Assembly (NCBI GenBank): GCA_012103455.1
Contig: WLWT01000001.1
Span: 248,001-312,000, forward strand
From: Gammaproteobacteria bacterium
GTDB lineage: Bacteria; Pseudomonadota; Gammaproteobacteria; HK1
Direction: 5' to 3'
Length of the DNA stretch: 64,000 bases
A program made the translations under genes and the position numbers. Shown here piece by piece: positions 45,202-53,278 of the stretch. Position 1 is the stretch's first letter. Every line of letters begins with the position of its first letter. The notes under the pieces are model-generated. The model was not told where the DNA came from and did not search any database. It was given only the letters and a program-made list of their open reading frames with translations.

Positions 45202-46836
45202 TTAGGGTAACCGCGAGACCCGCGTTTCTTTCGCGGTGATGAATTCGAGCAATGCGGGTACGCCTCGTTGCGTCTGCTCGATGCCGCGCTTGATGGCCGG
45301 GATGATGTCTTGCGGTCGGGTCACCCGCTCGCCGTAACCGCCGAAGGCGCGCGCCATGGCGGCGTAATCGCCGGAGATATCGGTGGAGCGGTATTTCTCG
45401 GTGGATTGCTGCATGATTTTGAGTTCGATGGCCATGGAGAAGTTGTTGAGCAGTATCGACAAAATCGGTATGCGCTCGCGCACCGCCGTTTCGAAGTCCA
45501 TGCCGGTAAAGCCGATAGCGGCATCGCCCCACACGTTGATGCAGAGTTTGTCCGGCTGGGCGATCTTCGCACCCATGGCTAAGCCTAGGCCGTAGCCTAG
45601 CTGCGTGGTTTTACCCCAGCCGATGTAGCTGAGCGGCGTGGTGGCTTGCCAGAACGGGGAGAGCTGATCGCGCGGCGAGCCGGCGTCATGGGTGATGATG
45701 ACGTTATCCTTGTCCACTGTGTTTTGCAGATCGCGCAGTACTCTATAGGGCGACAACGGCACATCATCGGCGTCGATGAGCGGTTGCCATTGCGCTATCC
45801 ATGCAGAGCGCACCTCGGCGATTTTCGCCGCCACCGGGCCGGCCTCGCGCGCCGCGCCTAGAGTTGTTTTTATCTCGGCGATCAGTGCATCCAGTGTCAG
45901 CGCGGCGTCCCCGGCAAGACCGATGGCGGCGGGTACATCTTTGTTGATGTGGGAGGGATCGACGGTGGCGTGAATGATGGTCTTACCGGCTGGCATATCC
46001 GTGCCGAAGTTGGTGCGGGTGAAACTGCAACCGATGCCGAAGATGACATCCGCTGCGTCCAAATGGCGGCGTACGGTCAGCGGTATGGCCAAGCCGCATG
46101 AGCCCAGCGACAGCGGGTGGTGCTCCGGGAAAGCGCTCTTGCCGCCCAGACTGGTGGTGACGGGAGCGGCGAGCAGTTCGGCCAGTTGTTTGAGCTGTGG
46201 CCAGGCTTTCGCGTAGTGCACACCTTGGCCGGCGTAGATCACCAAGTGCTCGGCGGCTACCAGCGCTTTCGCCGCCGCCGCTACATCGCCGCCGTCAGGG
46301 GCGTAGCGGATTTTGCGGGCGGGTGTGTAAGCGAGTTCGCCTGGGAAATCGGCGAGCATCAGATCCGTTGGCACTTCGACCAGAGCGGGTCCACCACGGC
46401 CGGAACGAAGGTTGGTGAATGCCCGCCGCAGCACGTCGGGTACCTGCGCCGGTTCCACCAACGGTTCAGCGATTTTGGTGACATCGCGCATGGCCCGCAC
46501 CGAGTTGAAGTTCGGTGTTATGTGAGCCAGTTTGCGCGCGTAGCCCATGGGCATGACCAAAATGGGCACCGACTCGCCGTAAGCTTGGGCGACACCGCCG
46601 TAGGCGTTCTCGGATCCGGGACCATGCTGCATGACGAACACACCCAATTGGTCGCCGGAGGTTACCCGCGACAAGGCATCCGCCATATGTAGACCGATAC
46701 GCTCTTGGCGCACGATGATGGGGCGGATGTCGGCGCGGGCAGCGTATTCGATGATGTGGTTGACGGGATAGGCGAATAGGTATTGCACACTTTCGCGTTT
46801 CAGGACATCGACAATGGCTTCGACGGTTTTCATGGC
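45202..46836 (-). CDS. ThDP-dependent enzyme of the acetolactate synthase superfamily
   Basis: A 544-residue enzyme; the ATG at 46836 begins KTVEAIVDVLKRESVQYLFA, the usual N-terminus, although the frame is open to 46899. The catalytic Glu lies in RQERIGLHMADALSR. The ThDP/Mg motif is GDAAIGFTGMDFETAV through LLNNFSMAIE. Part of the PYR domain reads YPVNHIIEY where most have FGVPG, marking a divergent branch. No small subunit is present. It could act on an oxo-acid connected to the C5-acid genes next door, which is inference from position. Confidence 0.85.
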   Translation of the reverse strand, partial: AMKTVEAIVDVLKRESVQYLFAYPVNHIIEYAARADIRPIIVRQERIGLHMADALSRVTSGDQLGVFVMQHGPGSENAYGGVAQAYGESVPILVMPMGYARKLAHITPNFNSVRAMRDVTKIAEPLVEPAQVPDVLRRAFTNLRSGRGGPALVEVPTDLMLADFPGELAYTPARKIRYAPDGGDVAAAAKALVAAEHLVIYAGQGVHYAKAWPQLKQLAELLAAPVTTSLGGKSAFPEHHPLSLGSCGLAIPLTVRRHLDAADVIFGIGCSFTRTNFGTDMPAGKTIIHATVDPSHINKDVPAAIGLAGDAALTLDALIAEIKTTLGAAREAGPVAAKIAEVRSAWIAQWQPLIDADDVPLSPYRVLRDLQNTVDKDNVIITHDAGSPRDQLSPFWQATTPLSYIGWGKTTQLGYGLGLAMGAKIAQPDKLCINVWGDAAIGFTGMDFETAVRERIPILSILLNNFSMAIELKIMQQSTEKYRSTDISGDYAAMARAFGGYGERVTRPQDIIPAIKRGIEQTQRGVPALLEFITAKETRVSRLP

Positions 46837-46932
46837 GTTGCTTCGCTCCCCCGCATGATTTAAGCGCACCTTACTGCGGCGCAAGGACGATCGGATCACT
46901 CGATGTGATCTTTGAAATCAGTGCAAACGCTC

Positions 46933-46984
46933 TGGCGCCCGCGCATTGGCGCCCCCGTATTGACGCCCTCGCATTGACGCGCTT
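46933..46984. repeat. Degenerate 14-bp tandem repeat
   Basis: Three to four imperfect copies of GCCCTCGCATTGAC lie in the divergent space between the ThDP enzyme and the quinone reductase gene. Confidence 0.6.
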
Positions 46985-47036
46985 GGGCAATCCCGCAACA
47001 GTAATAGTTTTTGTTGAGTGCTAAGGAGATCCGCGC

Positions 47037-48014
47037 ATGCGTGCTGTGTTGTGTAAGGACTGGGGTGGCCCGCAGACACTGGTAGTCGAAGAGGTGCCCG
47101 AGCCGAGCCCAGGACCGGGCGAGGTTTGCATCGAGGTACACGCGGCCAGTGTCAATTTCGCCGATACCCTCATGATCGCTGGCAAATATCAGGTCAAACC
47201 GGAGCGGCCTTTTTCGCCGGGTATGGAGGTTGGCGGTGTCGTCAGTGCCTGTGGTGAAGGTGTGAGCGGCCTTGCGGTGGGCCAGCGGGTGATGGCCGTG
47301 ACCGGTCAGGGGGCTTATGCCGAGCGGGTGGTGGCGCCGGAGAAAGATGTGTTCGCTATTCCCGACTCGATGCCGTTTGATGAGGCTGCGTCGTTTCCCG
47401 TGGCTTACGGCACATCGCACCTTGGCTTGTGCCGCCGCGCCCAACTCAAGGCCGGCGAGGTGTTGTTGGTGCACGGTGCCGCTGGCGGCGTGGGTATTAC
47501 GGCGGTGGAGATCGGCCGGCACCTGGGCGCCACTGTGATCGCCACGGCGGGCACCGATGCCAAGCTTGCGATCGCCCGATCCCACGGTGCCCATCACGGC
47601 GTCGATTATGCCGCGGAGGATGTGCGCGAACGGGTGTTGGAACTGACCGGTGGCCGCGGCGCTGACGTTATCTACGATCCGGTGGGCGGTGATGTGTTCG
47701 ACGCCTCGCTGCGGTGCATTAACTGGGAGGGGCGGATCTTGGTGGTGGGCTTCGCGGCCGGCCGTATCCCCTCGGCGCCAGCGAATTATCTGCTGGTCAA
47801 GAACTGCGCCACTATCGGCGTGTTCTGGGGTGCTTATAGCCGGCGCGATCCAGCCACCTTGCGGGCCGGCATGGAGGCGTTGCTCGGCTGGTATGAGGAA
47901 GGTGCGCTCAAGCCGCACATCTCGTTGCGCTATTCCATGGATGAAGTACCGGCGGCCATGAATGCGCTGTTGGAGCGGCGCTCCACCGGCAAAGTAGTGA
48001 TCAGCATCCGTTAA
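47037..48014 (+). CDS. NADPH:quinone oxidoreductase, zinc-independent MDR family
   Basis: A 325-residue member of the medium-chain dehydrogenase/reductase family lacking zinc ligands. An excellent AAGGAG lies 8 bases before the ATG. The N-terminal GroES-like domain (VEEVPEPSPGPGEVCIEVHA) is followed by the Rossmann nucleotide site VLLVHGAAGGVGITAVEIGR, with AxxGGVG, and GADVIYDPVGGDVFDASLRC. It reduces quinones or alpha,beta-unsaturated carbonyls with NADPH. Some close relatives are acyl-CoA reductases, so the exact substrate is open. Confidence 0.88.
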   Translation: MRAVLCKDWGGPQTLVVEEVPEPSPGPGEVCIEVHAASVNFADTLMIAGKYQVKPERPFSPGMEVGGVVSACGEGVSGLAVGQRVMAVTGQGAYAERVVAPEKDVFAIPDSMPFDEAASFPVAYGTSHLGLCRRAQLKAGEVLLVHGAAGGVGITAVEIGRHLGATVIATAGTDAKLAIARSHGAHHGVDYAAEDVRERVLELTGGRGADVIYDPVGGDVFDASLRCINWEGRILVVGFAAGRIPSAPANYLLVKNCATIGVFWGAYSRRDPATLRAGMEALLGWYEEGALKPHISLRYSMDEVPAAMNALLERRSTGKVVISIR

Positions 48015-48019
48015 CCCTG

Positions 48020-48598
48020 TCAGCGTAGCAGGGCGCCGCATACGATCACCGCACACCAACCGCCAAGGGAGGCGGCGGCGCAGGCTCTAGCCGGCCATGG
48101 CGGCGCCGTGTGCGCCGGCCATGTGCTGACCGAGCGGTACGGGCCGGTGTGGAAAACGATGGCCAACACGCCGCCCAGAAAAAACAGAAGCATCTTGAGG
48201 GCGAAAATGCGGTTAGCCAGATAGTCCGGCGCATGGGCGGCGAACATGGCAAGACCAGTGGGCACGATCAGCACCAATGCGGCCACGGCGAGCGGCAATA
48301 GATGCCGCGCCAGGTGTTCGACGCTAATGTGCTTGTTGAGACCTAGCAGCCGTAGATCGAAGGCGATGACGGGACCTGCTAGCAAAGCAACGCCGATGAG
48401 GTGCACCGCCTGGATGCAACCGAGTAAGAAGCCGTCTTCCCGCAGCGCTACGGCGAAGGGTAGTGCTTCGATGCCGGGCACGGGAACGACTTCAGTGGTC
48501 AAGGCGGGCCGTCCTACACGGACGCCGAGGCGGCGAATCCATGGATGATAGGATGCCAGTAGGAAACTGGCAAACGGATGTGGTTGCATCCCTAGCAC
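48020..48598 (-). CDS. Integral membrane protein (DUF6644-like)
   Basis: About 192 residues, with perhaps a later true start, convergent with the quinone reductase. Four hydrophobic segments are visible: GCIQAVHLIGVALLAGPVIA, LLPLAVAALVLIVPTGLAMF, FALKMLLFFLGGVLAIVFHT, and a C-terminal LGGWCAVIVCGALL. The histidine in the first segment and the Lys in the third are typical of a family of small membrane proteins of unknown function. No enzyme motif is seen. Confidence 0.7.
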   Translation of the reverse strand: MLGMQPHPFASFLLASYHPWIRRLGVRVGRPALTTEVVPVPGIEALPFAVALREDGFLLGCIQAVHLIGVALLAGPVIAFDLRLLGLNKHISVEHLARHLLPLAVAALVLIVPTGLAMFAAHAPDYLANRIFALKMLLFFLGGVLAIVFHTGPYRSVSTWPAHTAPPWPARACAAASLGGWCAVIVCGALLR

Positions 48599-48739
48599 CG
48601 AGCTTGGTGTCCCCCGGGAACGGACGCCGTTAGAACAGCTAGGTCAGGGTTCGTCGGTGGAGGCTAGCCGACAACCAACCTGGCCCCATGCCGAAGACTA
48701 CCGCAACTCCAAGCCGCGCGATTGAGGGAGGTGCCACAC

Positions 48740-48990
48740 ACTGCATTCGATCCGGCATCCAGAGCTTTTTCACCCGGATTCCGAAAGCCGTGGTTCACGA
48801 ACGTATCGCGGCACACGTTACGGACACTGAATGTCTCGACACTCTGCGAGATGCCACCGAACTCGAACTCTCGAACCTGACCGAGCTTGGTAGCAATGAA
48901 GCTCAATTTCCTCTCCATGAGCTCGGCGTCGCGCAGGGATGCTGCTCGTCCCCCTCTCATGGGCAACTTAACCTGACGACTATGGTAGGC
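48740..48990 (+). pseudogene. Reverse transcriptase fragment, frameshifted
   Basis: The plus strand encodes IQSFFTRIPKAVVHERIAAH, DTLRDATELELSNL, then HELGVAQGCCSSP, matching RT motifs from the first catalytic region (D-I-x-S-F-F-T with D changed to G) to the GxxQGxxxSP motif. Removing one C from the run at about 48953-48957 restores LMGNLT, the expected continuation. The YxDD catalytic box and everything downstream are missing. It is probably the remnant of a retron, group II intron or defence RT. The remaining bases from 48599 to 49107 show nothing else. Confidence 0.5.
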
Positions 48991-49107
48991 GAATCGAGCT
49001 ATGTATCTTGTCTCGAAGACTGTAGATCCGAAAAAGAGATCCGAAAAAGCGCGGCTATGACGGTAGCATTGATACGGATAGCTCGCAGCGTAGAGGCGGT
49101 CGCTACC

Positions 49108-49965
49108 TCACCAAGGCAGCAACTCATAGAACGCTTTAACAGCAGGGTACACTCTTTCGAATGGCGGTGACTCATCCGTGATTTCGGATTGAAGGATTTC
49201 GTACTCCTTTTTGGATCTTTCTACGATTGCCTCATTAGCCATCGAGCCGGAGTTGACTTCCAGACCTCTAGATTCTGACTTCCTTCGCAACGATGACAGT
49301 ATCTTGGCTTTCTCATCTAATGGGATGTGCGGAAATTGCTCCAGAAGTACGTAGAGGTCGTAGGCATCCTGCCGCCTTACTCGATTGCGAATCTCTTGTT
49401 GGAGCATCGCCCGGTACTTCTCAGCGACAACATCCGCGAAGCTATACGCATGAAACTCCCCACCATCGGTGAGTAAGATGTTTTCTACTTCCAGGGTTTC
49501 TTCATTGAAGCTGTAATCGACTTCGATAACATCGATAGCCTGGCCAGCAAGCAACCGTTTGTGTCTGCGAGGCTCCTGCTTTGGTGCATAGCCGATTGTG
49601 AGCTTTAGCGTCGGGAATGAGGCGTCTGGCCGATTGGCAGGCTGGATGTGACGGGATTGGAGCCTACAGTCCAAATCGTACTCCAGCTGAGCACTCGTAG
49701 TCAGTAGGCCAGAACTGAACTCGGCCAAGAACCGTTCCTCATCGAAGTCTTCATAACGGGTGCTTGTCGAAAAATCGATGTCTCGCGTGTATCTCAACCC
49801 CTGGTACCTGATGGCGAGGAGAATACCGCCCTTGATGAGCATAGTCGTGCTCAATTCGTGGGATGTTCCGATCGCCGAGAGGACGGTATGGATGGCTTGT
49901 CGGAACTCACGTTGCCTAGGGTCTGTTTCAGCCTCAACCCATTGATGTACGTCACACGCGTACAA
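49108..49965 (-). CDS. abiEii: AbiEii-type nucleotidyltransferase toxin (type IV TA)
   Basis: A 285-residue DUF1814-like nucleotidyltransferase. The N-terminal polymerase-beta-like site is MLIKGGILLAIRYQGL followed by RYTRDIDFST with the two catalytic Asp. Later come the helical and basic segments (FADVVAEKYRAMLQQEIRNR, DAYDLYVLL) typical of AbiEii toxins, which cap tRNA acceptor ends or otherwise block growth. It begins 7 bases after the abiEi stop. The frame is intact. Related enzymes in this family use CTP to modify tRNA; the activity of this one is inferred from the family. Confidence 0.85.
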   Translation of the reverse strand: MYACDVHQWVEAETDPRQREFRQAIHTVLSAIGTSHELSTTMLIKGGILLAIRYQGLRYTRDIDFSTSTRYEDFDEERFLAEFSSGLLTTSAQLEYDLDCRLQSRHIQPANRPDASFPTLKLTIGYAPKQEPRRHKRLLAGQAIDVIEVDYSFNEETLEVENILLTDGGEFHAYSFADVVAEKYRAMLQQEIRNRVRRQDAYDLYVLLEQFPHIPLDEKAKILSSLRRKSESRGLEVNSGSMANEAIVERSKKEYEILQSEITDESPPFERVYPAVKAFYELLPW

Positions 49966-49972
49966 CGCTTTG

Positions 49973-50884
49973 TCATGCTCCGAGGACGTTGAGCGACAAA
50001 GACCATCTTTCAGAGTACTCGGAGCTATACTCGGCTTTGGCGTCCAGCCTTCGAGATCCCCCTCGTTGGGCGTACTTCAGCCATTGCTGAACTGTCCGAT
50101 CTTCAACGTCGCACCTTTCTTCCAATATGTACCCTGCGCGTACTTTGTCTATTGGACTCCCCCACTGGTCAATCTCAGTGACTATCAGTTTCAAATACGA
50201 CTTGGCGTGTTGCTCGAAGACATCGAGAACGTGGCTCATGCCGCCACAGAGTACGGGTTCGCGAACCATGTCAAGAAAGGTCCGCCCGATTGTCGCGACT
50301 CTAAAGGCTCGTCCGCGAACTGTCCGGTAAGCTCCACGAAATTCACTCACACCCCGCCGTTCCACTGGCCGTTGAGCGATTCTGTGCATCCTTATTCGCC
50401 GTAAGTGCGGGAAGCCGCCCCGTAGGTAATCGTCCAAGAACCCTTCGCAGTCCTTCTGCATACGTTCCAGAGCTAAGTCCTTCCACTTCTTATCGACGGG
50501 CGACGACCAGTACAGGGGTCTCGGTAGCCGGTCGGTCAAGCCGTGGTAATCCATTGCACTTAGGTGCGAGACGAAGGCGAACGGATCGACCGTGCAAACG
50601 ATGTCTTCTATTGCTGCTTCCTGTTTTCCAAGGACACGAAACACGCCCTTCTTTGGAAAGTTACGGTCGTGGGAGAGGACGCCTTGGTCGAGTAGTAGTT
50701 TGATGACATTGGAGAGGTCCTGAGGCTCCGGTGCATCCTTGCTGACTCGTACTGGTTGACCTCGGAACTTCTTCGCTAGATACAGCTGGTAAACGAGGGT
50801 ACCCAACTCGTAGCGGGTCACGACGGGCTGTGGCAAGCTGCCAAGGTGTAGAGAAACGGCCTTACTTAGATAGATCGATATCAC
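49973..50884 (-). CDS. abiEi: AbiEi-type antitoxin and transcriptional repressor
   Basis: A 303-residue protein preceding the AbiEii toxin, as in all type IV abiE modules. The N-terminal winged-helix part (TRYELGTLVYQLYLAKKFRG) would bind DNA. The C-terminal part has the AbiEi signature FVSHLSAMDYHGLTDRLPRP, then RGRAFRVATIGRTFLDMVRE. AbiEi proteins repress their own promoter through inverted repeats and lower toxin effect indirectly. The GTG start at 50884 is 6 bases from a perfect palindrome, so the transcript would have a very short leader and no clear Shine-Dalgarno. Confidence 0.85.
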   Translation of the reverse strand: MISIYLSKAVSLHLGSLPQPVVTRYELGTLVYQLYLAKKFRGQPVRVSKDAPEPQDLSNVIKLLLDQGVLSHDRNFPKKGVFRVLGKQEAAIEDIVCTVDPFAFVSHLSAMDYHGLTDRLPRPLYWSSPVDKKWKDLALERMQKDCEGFLDDYLRGGFPHLRRIRMHRIAQRPVERRGVSEFRGAYRTVRGRAFRVATIGRTFLDMVREPVLCGGMSHVLDVFEQHAKSYLKLIVTEIDQWGSPIDKVRAGYILEERCDVEDRTVQQWLKYAQRGGSRRLDAKAEYSSEYSERWSLSLNVLGA

Positions 50885-50889
50885 GACAA

Positions 50890-50934
50890 AGTCTAGCCCT
50901 GTATACGTCCTCAGGACGTATACAGGGCTAGACT
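50890..50934. promoter_or_regulatory. 45-bp perfect palindrome on the abiE promoter (operator candidate)
   Basis: Two 22-base arms, perfectly complementary, flank a single central C at 50912. The core is ACGTCCTCAGGACGT. The minus-strand promoter hexamers are TTGACA (50946-50941) and TATACG (50922-50917) with an 18-base spacer, so the -10 lies in one arm and the predicted start site falls at the palindrome centre. AbiEi of other bacteria binds inverted repeats in its promoter, which makes this the likely operator. Confidence 0.75.
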
Positions 50935-50940
50935 CATTGC

Positions 50941-50990
50941 TGTCAAGATAATTCTTTTAAAATGAGTTAGTTGGGTGATTTTCCTTGACA
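50941..50990. promoter_or_regulatory. Divergent sigma70-type promoter pair
   Basis: Minus strand: TTGACA at 50946-50941, 18 bases, TATACG at 50922-50917, driving abiEi-abiEii. Plus strand: TTGACA at 50985-50990, 18 bases, TACAAT at 51009-51014, pointing to the hsdS remnant. Both -35 boxes match consensus and both -10 boxes lie inside palindromes. The 38 bases between the -35 boxes are AT-rich. Confidence 0.65.
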
Positions 50991-51000
50991 CAGAGCCAGT

Positions 51001-51043
51001 TACCCACCTACAATGCGTCCTCAGGACGCATTGTAGGTGGGTA
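51001..51043. promoter_or_regulatory. 43-bp perfect palindrome on the divergent promoter (second operator candidate)
   Basis: Two perfectly complementary 21-base arms around a central C at 51022, core GCGTCCTCAGGACGC. It shares the 13-bp core CGTCCTCAGGACG with the palindrome at 50890, but its outer arms are unrelated to it. It overlaps the plus-strand -10 (TACAAT) and is centred on the predicted start site, mirroring the first palindrome. Confidence 0.75.
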
Positions 51044-51269
51044 GATAGGGTTGGATCCGGAAATATCCGGGCACCGAAACTAACTCACTTCGCACTATTC
51101 TATCCTATTGTTTTTGCGGACCTTATTCCTGGGAAAGTTTCGTGGCATGCGTACTGTCCAAAGATGTCCAGCCTAGTGGGTGGTGCTATTTTCTAGCCCC
51201 CCCTATCCGCCTACGTTACTCCTCTCTCGGGCGCGCCTCGCATCTCGCGCCCCGTTAGAGGTCGAGGTC

Positions 51270-51610
51270 GTGTGGACACGCATCGCTGAGCAGATGGACG
51301 GCCTTCTCACAACGCCACGTGACTTGGCACTGTTTCGGGAAGCCGTACTTCAGCTTGCGGTTCGAGGGAAGCTTTGCAGCGAAGCCGAGTCCGATGTTTG
51401 GTCCGAGAGAACCATCGGAGAATTTGCCAACTTTCAGAATGGATTTGCTTTCAAGAGTTCCTGGTACACCAAGACGGGTGGGCGCCTCGTTCGAAATCGG
51501 AATATTGGACACACGGGGTATTGAGTTGGGACGATGGGCGCCGCGTGAGTGAGAAGCATGCGGTGGAGTTCGAGCGATTCTCCCTTGACGATGGAGACAT
51601 CACTTGGTGA
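51270..51610 (+). pseudogene. hsdS: Type I restriction specificity subunit (HsdS) N-terminal remnant
   Basis: From a GTG at 51270 the frame encodes the HsdS leader (RDLALFREAVLQLAVRGKL) and the start of the first target-recognition domain (RTIGEFANFQNGFAFKSSWY). At a run of four G (51517-51520) the frame is lost; five G would give HTGVLSWDDGRRVSEKHAVE followed by FERFSLDDGDI. Similarity ends at 51610, where an integrase remnant begins on the other strand. Neither hsdR nor hsdM is present. Confidence 0.75.
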
Positions 51611-51893
51611 CGAGGGTACGGATGGACGGCGTGATCTCGACGACCTTCGGTGACGGGTCCACGCGGTCTGTCTTGTGCTCGGGAAGCAAGATCGTACCGT
51701 TCTGTACATCGATATCTTCCATCTTCATCGTGCCGACTTCCTTGATGCGGCATCCGGTGTAGGCGAGCATTTGGACGGCCAGGAGGCCGAACGGATTCAC
51801 TTGACGGGCGTCGAGCATCCGGCTGAGGTGCTACCGAGCCGGTTCCACTCCTCGGATTCAGCGATGGCGTTGTGCCGCTCTTGAGCGCTCATC
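51600..51893 (-). pseudogene. Tyrosine recombinase (integrase) internal fragment
   Basis: The minus strand encodes an N-terminal piece (AQERHNAIAESEEWNRLGST), then after a one-base frame loss LARQ-type sequence NPFGLLAVQMLAYTGCRIKE with the first catalytic Arg and VGTMKMEDIDVQNGTILLPE, the usual core of phage-type integrases. The second Arg, His and Tyr residues are missing. It marks the edge of the former genomic island, beside the enoyl-CoA hydratase gene. Confidence 0.65.
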
Positions 51894-52687
51894 TACGTCC
51901 CCGGATACCAAGAAGGCTCGCGTTTCTCAAGAAAACTGCGCAAGCCCTCCCCGGCCTCGTGTTGCAGGCGGATGGTGGCGTGGGGCAGTGCCATATCCTC
52001 TTGCTCAAGCGCGGAGAAATACAGATTGGCGTATTTCAAGATGGACGCTTTAGCAGCGGCCAACGCGCCCGGCGGACAGTGCAGCAGCGCGTCTATGATC
52101 GGCGCGGCCGTCTGGTCGAGTCGGTCCGCCGCGCAGATCTCGTCAACCAGGCCGATCGCAAGCGCCCTGCGGCCATCGAAACGCTCGCAGGTCAGGCTAT
52201 AACGCCGGGTGCGCCCCGGTCCCAGGCGGGACAGTAGCTGCGGATAAATGGGCGCCGCCATGAGGCCCCAGCGGGCCTCGGTGATGGAGAAGATGGCGTC
52301 ATCGGCGGCGATAACGATGTCGCAAGCCGTGGCCATGCCGGTGCCGCCGCCGAAACAACCACCATGGACCAGGGCCACGGTGGGTTTGAGCACGGTGGTT
52401 AAGCCTTGAATGGCGCGGGTGGTATTGCGCGAGATAGCCAGGTTCTCGGCGAACGGTTTATCCCGGTTGTCCCGCACCCACGCCAAGTCCGCGCCGGCCT
52501 GGAAATGCTTGCCGTTGCCACGGATGATGATCACGCGCACCGCGTCATCGGCGGCGCAGCGGTCAACCGCGTCGGTGAGCGCCAAGACCATTGCGCCGTT
52601 GTAAGCGTTGTTACGCTCCGGGCGGTTGAGGGTGATGGTGCCTACGCCGTTGCCGGCCACGTGGGTGAGGACGGTGGATGCGGACAT
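51893..52687 (-). CDS. Enoyl-CoA hydratase/isomerase family protein
   Basis: A 264-residue crotonase-fold protein. Oxyanion-hole motifs are KHFQAGADLAWVRDN and VHGGCFGGGTGMATACDIVI. The downstream ITEARWGLMAAPIYPQLLSR segment occupies the place of the catalytic glutamates; one Glu is seen at TEAR and the second position is not obvious, so it may be a hydratase related to methylglutaconyl-CoA hydratases. Length is normal. The nearest genes do not define a pathway. Confidence 0.85.
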   Translation of the reverse strand: MSASTVLTHVAGNGVGTITLNRPERNNAYNGAMVLALTDAVDRCAADDAVRVIIIRGNGKHFQAGADLAWVRDNRDKPFAENLAISRNTTRAIQGLTTVLKPTVALVHGGCFGGGTGMATACDIVIAADDAIFSITEARWGLMAAPIYPQLLSRLGPGRTRRYSLTCERFDGRRALAIGLVDEICAADRLDQTAAPIIDALLHCPPGALAAAKASILKYANLYFSALEQEDMALPHATIRLQHEAGEGLRSFLEKREPSWYPGT

Positions 52688-52704
52688 GGGTTCTCCGTGG
52701 CGTT

Positions 52705-52736
52705 TATTCTCCGTTGAGTCTATTCTCCGTGGAGTC
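52705..52736. repeat. Direct tandem repeat, 2 x 16 bp
   Basis: TATTCTCCGTTGAGTC is followed by TATTCTCCGTGGAGTC, between the glyoxalase and enoyl-CoA hydratase genes; a related partial copy precedes it. Confidence 0.85.
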
Positions 52737-52750
52737 TATTGGGGGGTGAC

Positions 52751-53152
52751 TCAGAGCTCGCGGCTGGCCGTCTCTATAAGCTCGATCTTGTAGCCTGTCG
52801 GATCTTCCACGAAAGCGATAATGGTGGCACCACCTTTCACCGGGCCTGGCTCGCGGGTGACGTTGCCGCCGGCGGCGCGGATGCGCTCGCAGGTGGCGCT
52901 GACGTCATCTACGCCCAGTGCGATGTGGCCGTAAGCACTGCCTAGATCGTATTCGCTGACGCCGTGATTGTAGGTCAGCTCCAGTTCGGCTTGGCCGTCT
53001 TTATTGCCGCCGCCGAAAGCGACGAAAGCGAGGGTATAGCCTTGCTCGGGCCGCTCGGTGGTACGCAGTAAGTTCATGCCGATGACGTTGGTGTAGAAGT
53101 CGATGGACTGCTGAAGATCGCCGACTCGCAGCATGGTATGCAGTAAATTCAT
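52751..53152 (-). CDS. gloA: Lactoylglutathione lyase (glyoxalase I)
   Basis: A 133-residue metalloenzyme that isomerises the methylglyoxal-glutathione hemithioacetal to S-lactoylglutathione. [20 protein letters not shown] carries the first His, [20 protein letters not shown] the first Glu, GHIALGVDD the second His and GYKIELIE the last Glu. The length fits the short bacterial form, normally nickel-dependent. It shows the presence of a glutathione-based detoxification route. Confidence 0.95.
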   Translation of the reverse strand: MNLLHTMLRVGDLQQSIDFYTNVIGMNLLRTTERPEQGYTLAFVAFGGGNKDGQAELELTYNHGVSEYDLGSAYGHIALGVDDVSATCERIRAAGGNVTREPGPVKGGATIIAFVEDPTGYKIELIETASREL

Positions 53153-53278
53153 GGCCGTTCTCTGCTTCTATACAAGGGGTGAGTGACGCCGGCAGTGTAA
53201 CCCGAAATGTTGATAATTCGGTTTGAAGGCCGCGCCGCTGGTATGGTGATGCACTGCCCTGCCAGATGAGCGACGCTG

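Noticed and set aside
46896..48059. 387-residue minus-strand ORF opposite the quinone reductase gene
   Set aside because: The plus strand has AAGGAG, full family motifs and normal length; the minus-strand frame is His/Arg-rich antisense sequence without motifs.
51180..51269. ATG- or GTG-like start at 51180 for the HsdS remnant
   Set aside because: Residues before VWTRIAEQ have no similarity to HsdS; the GTG at 51270 fits the family start better.
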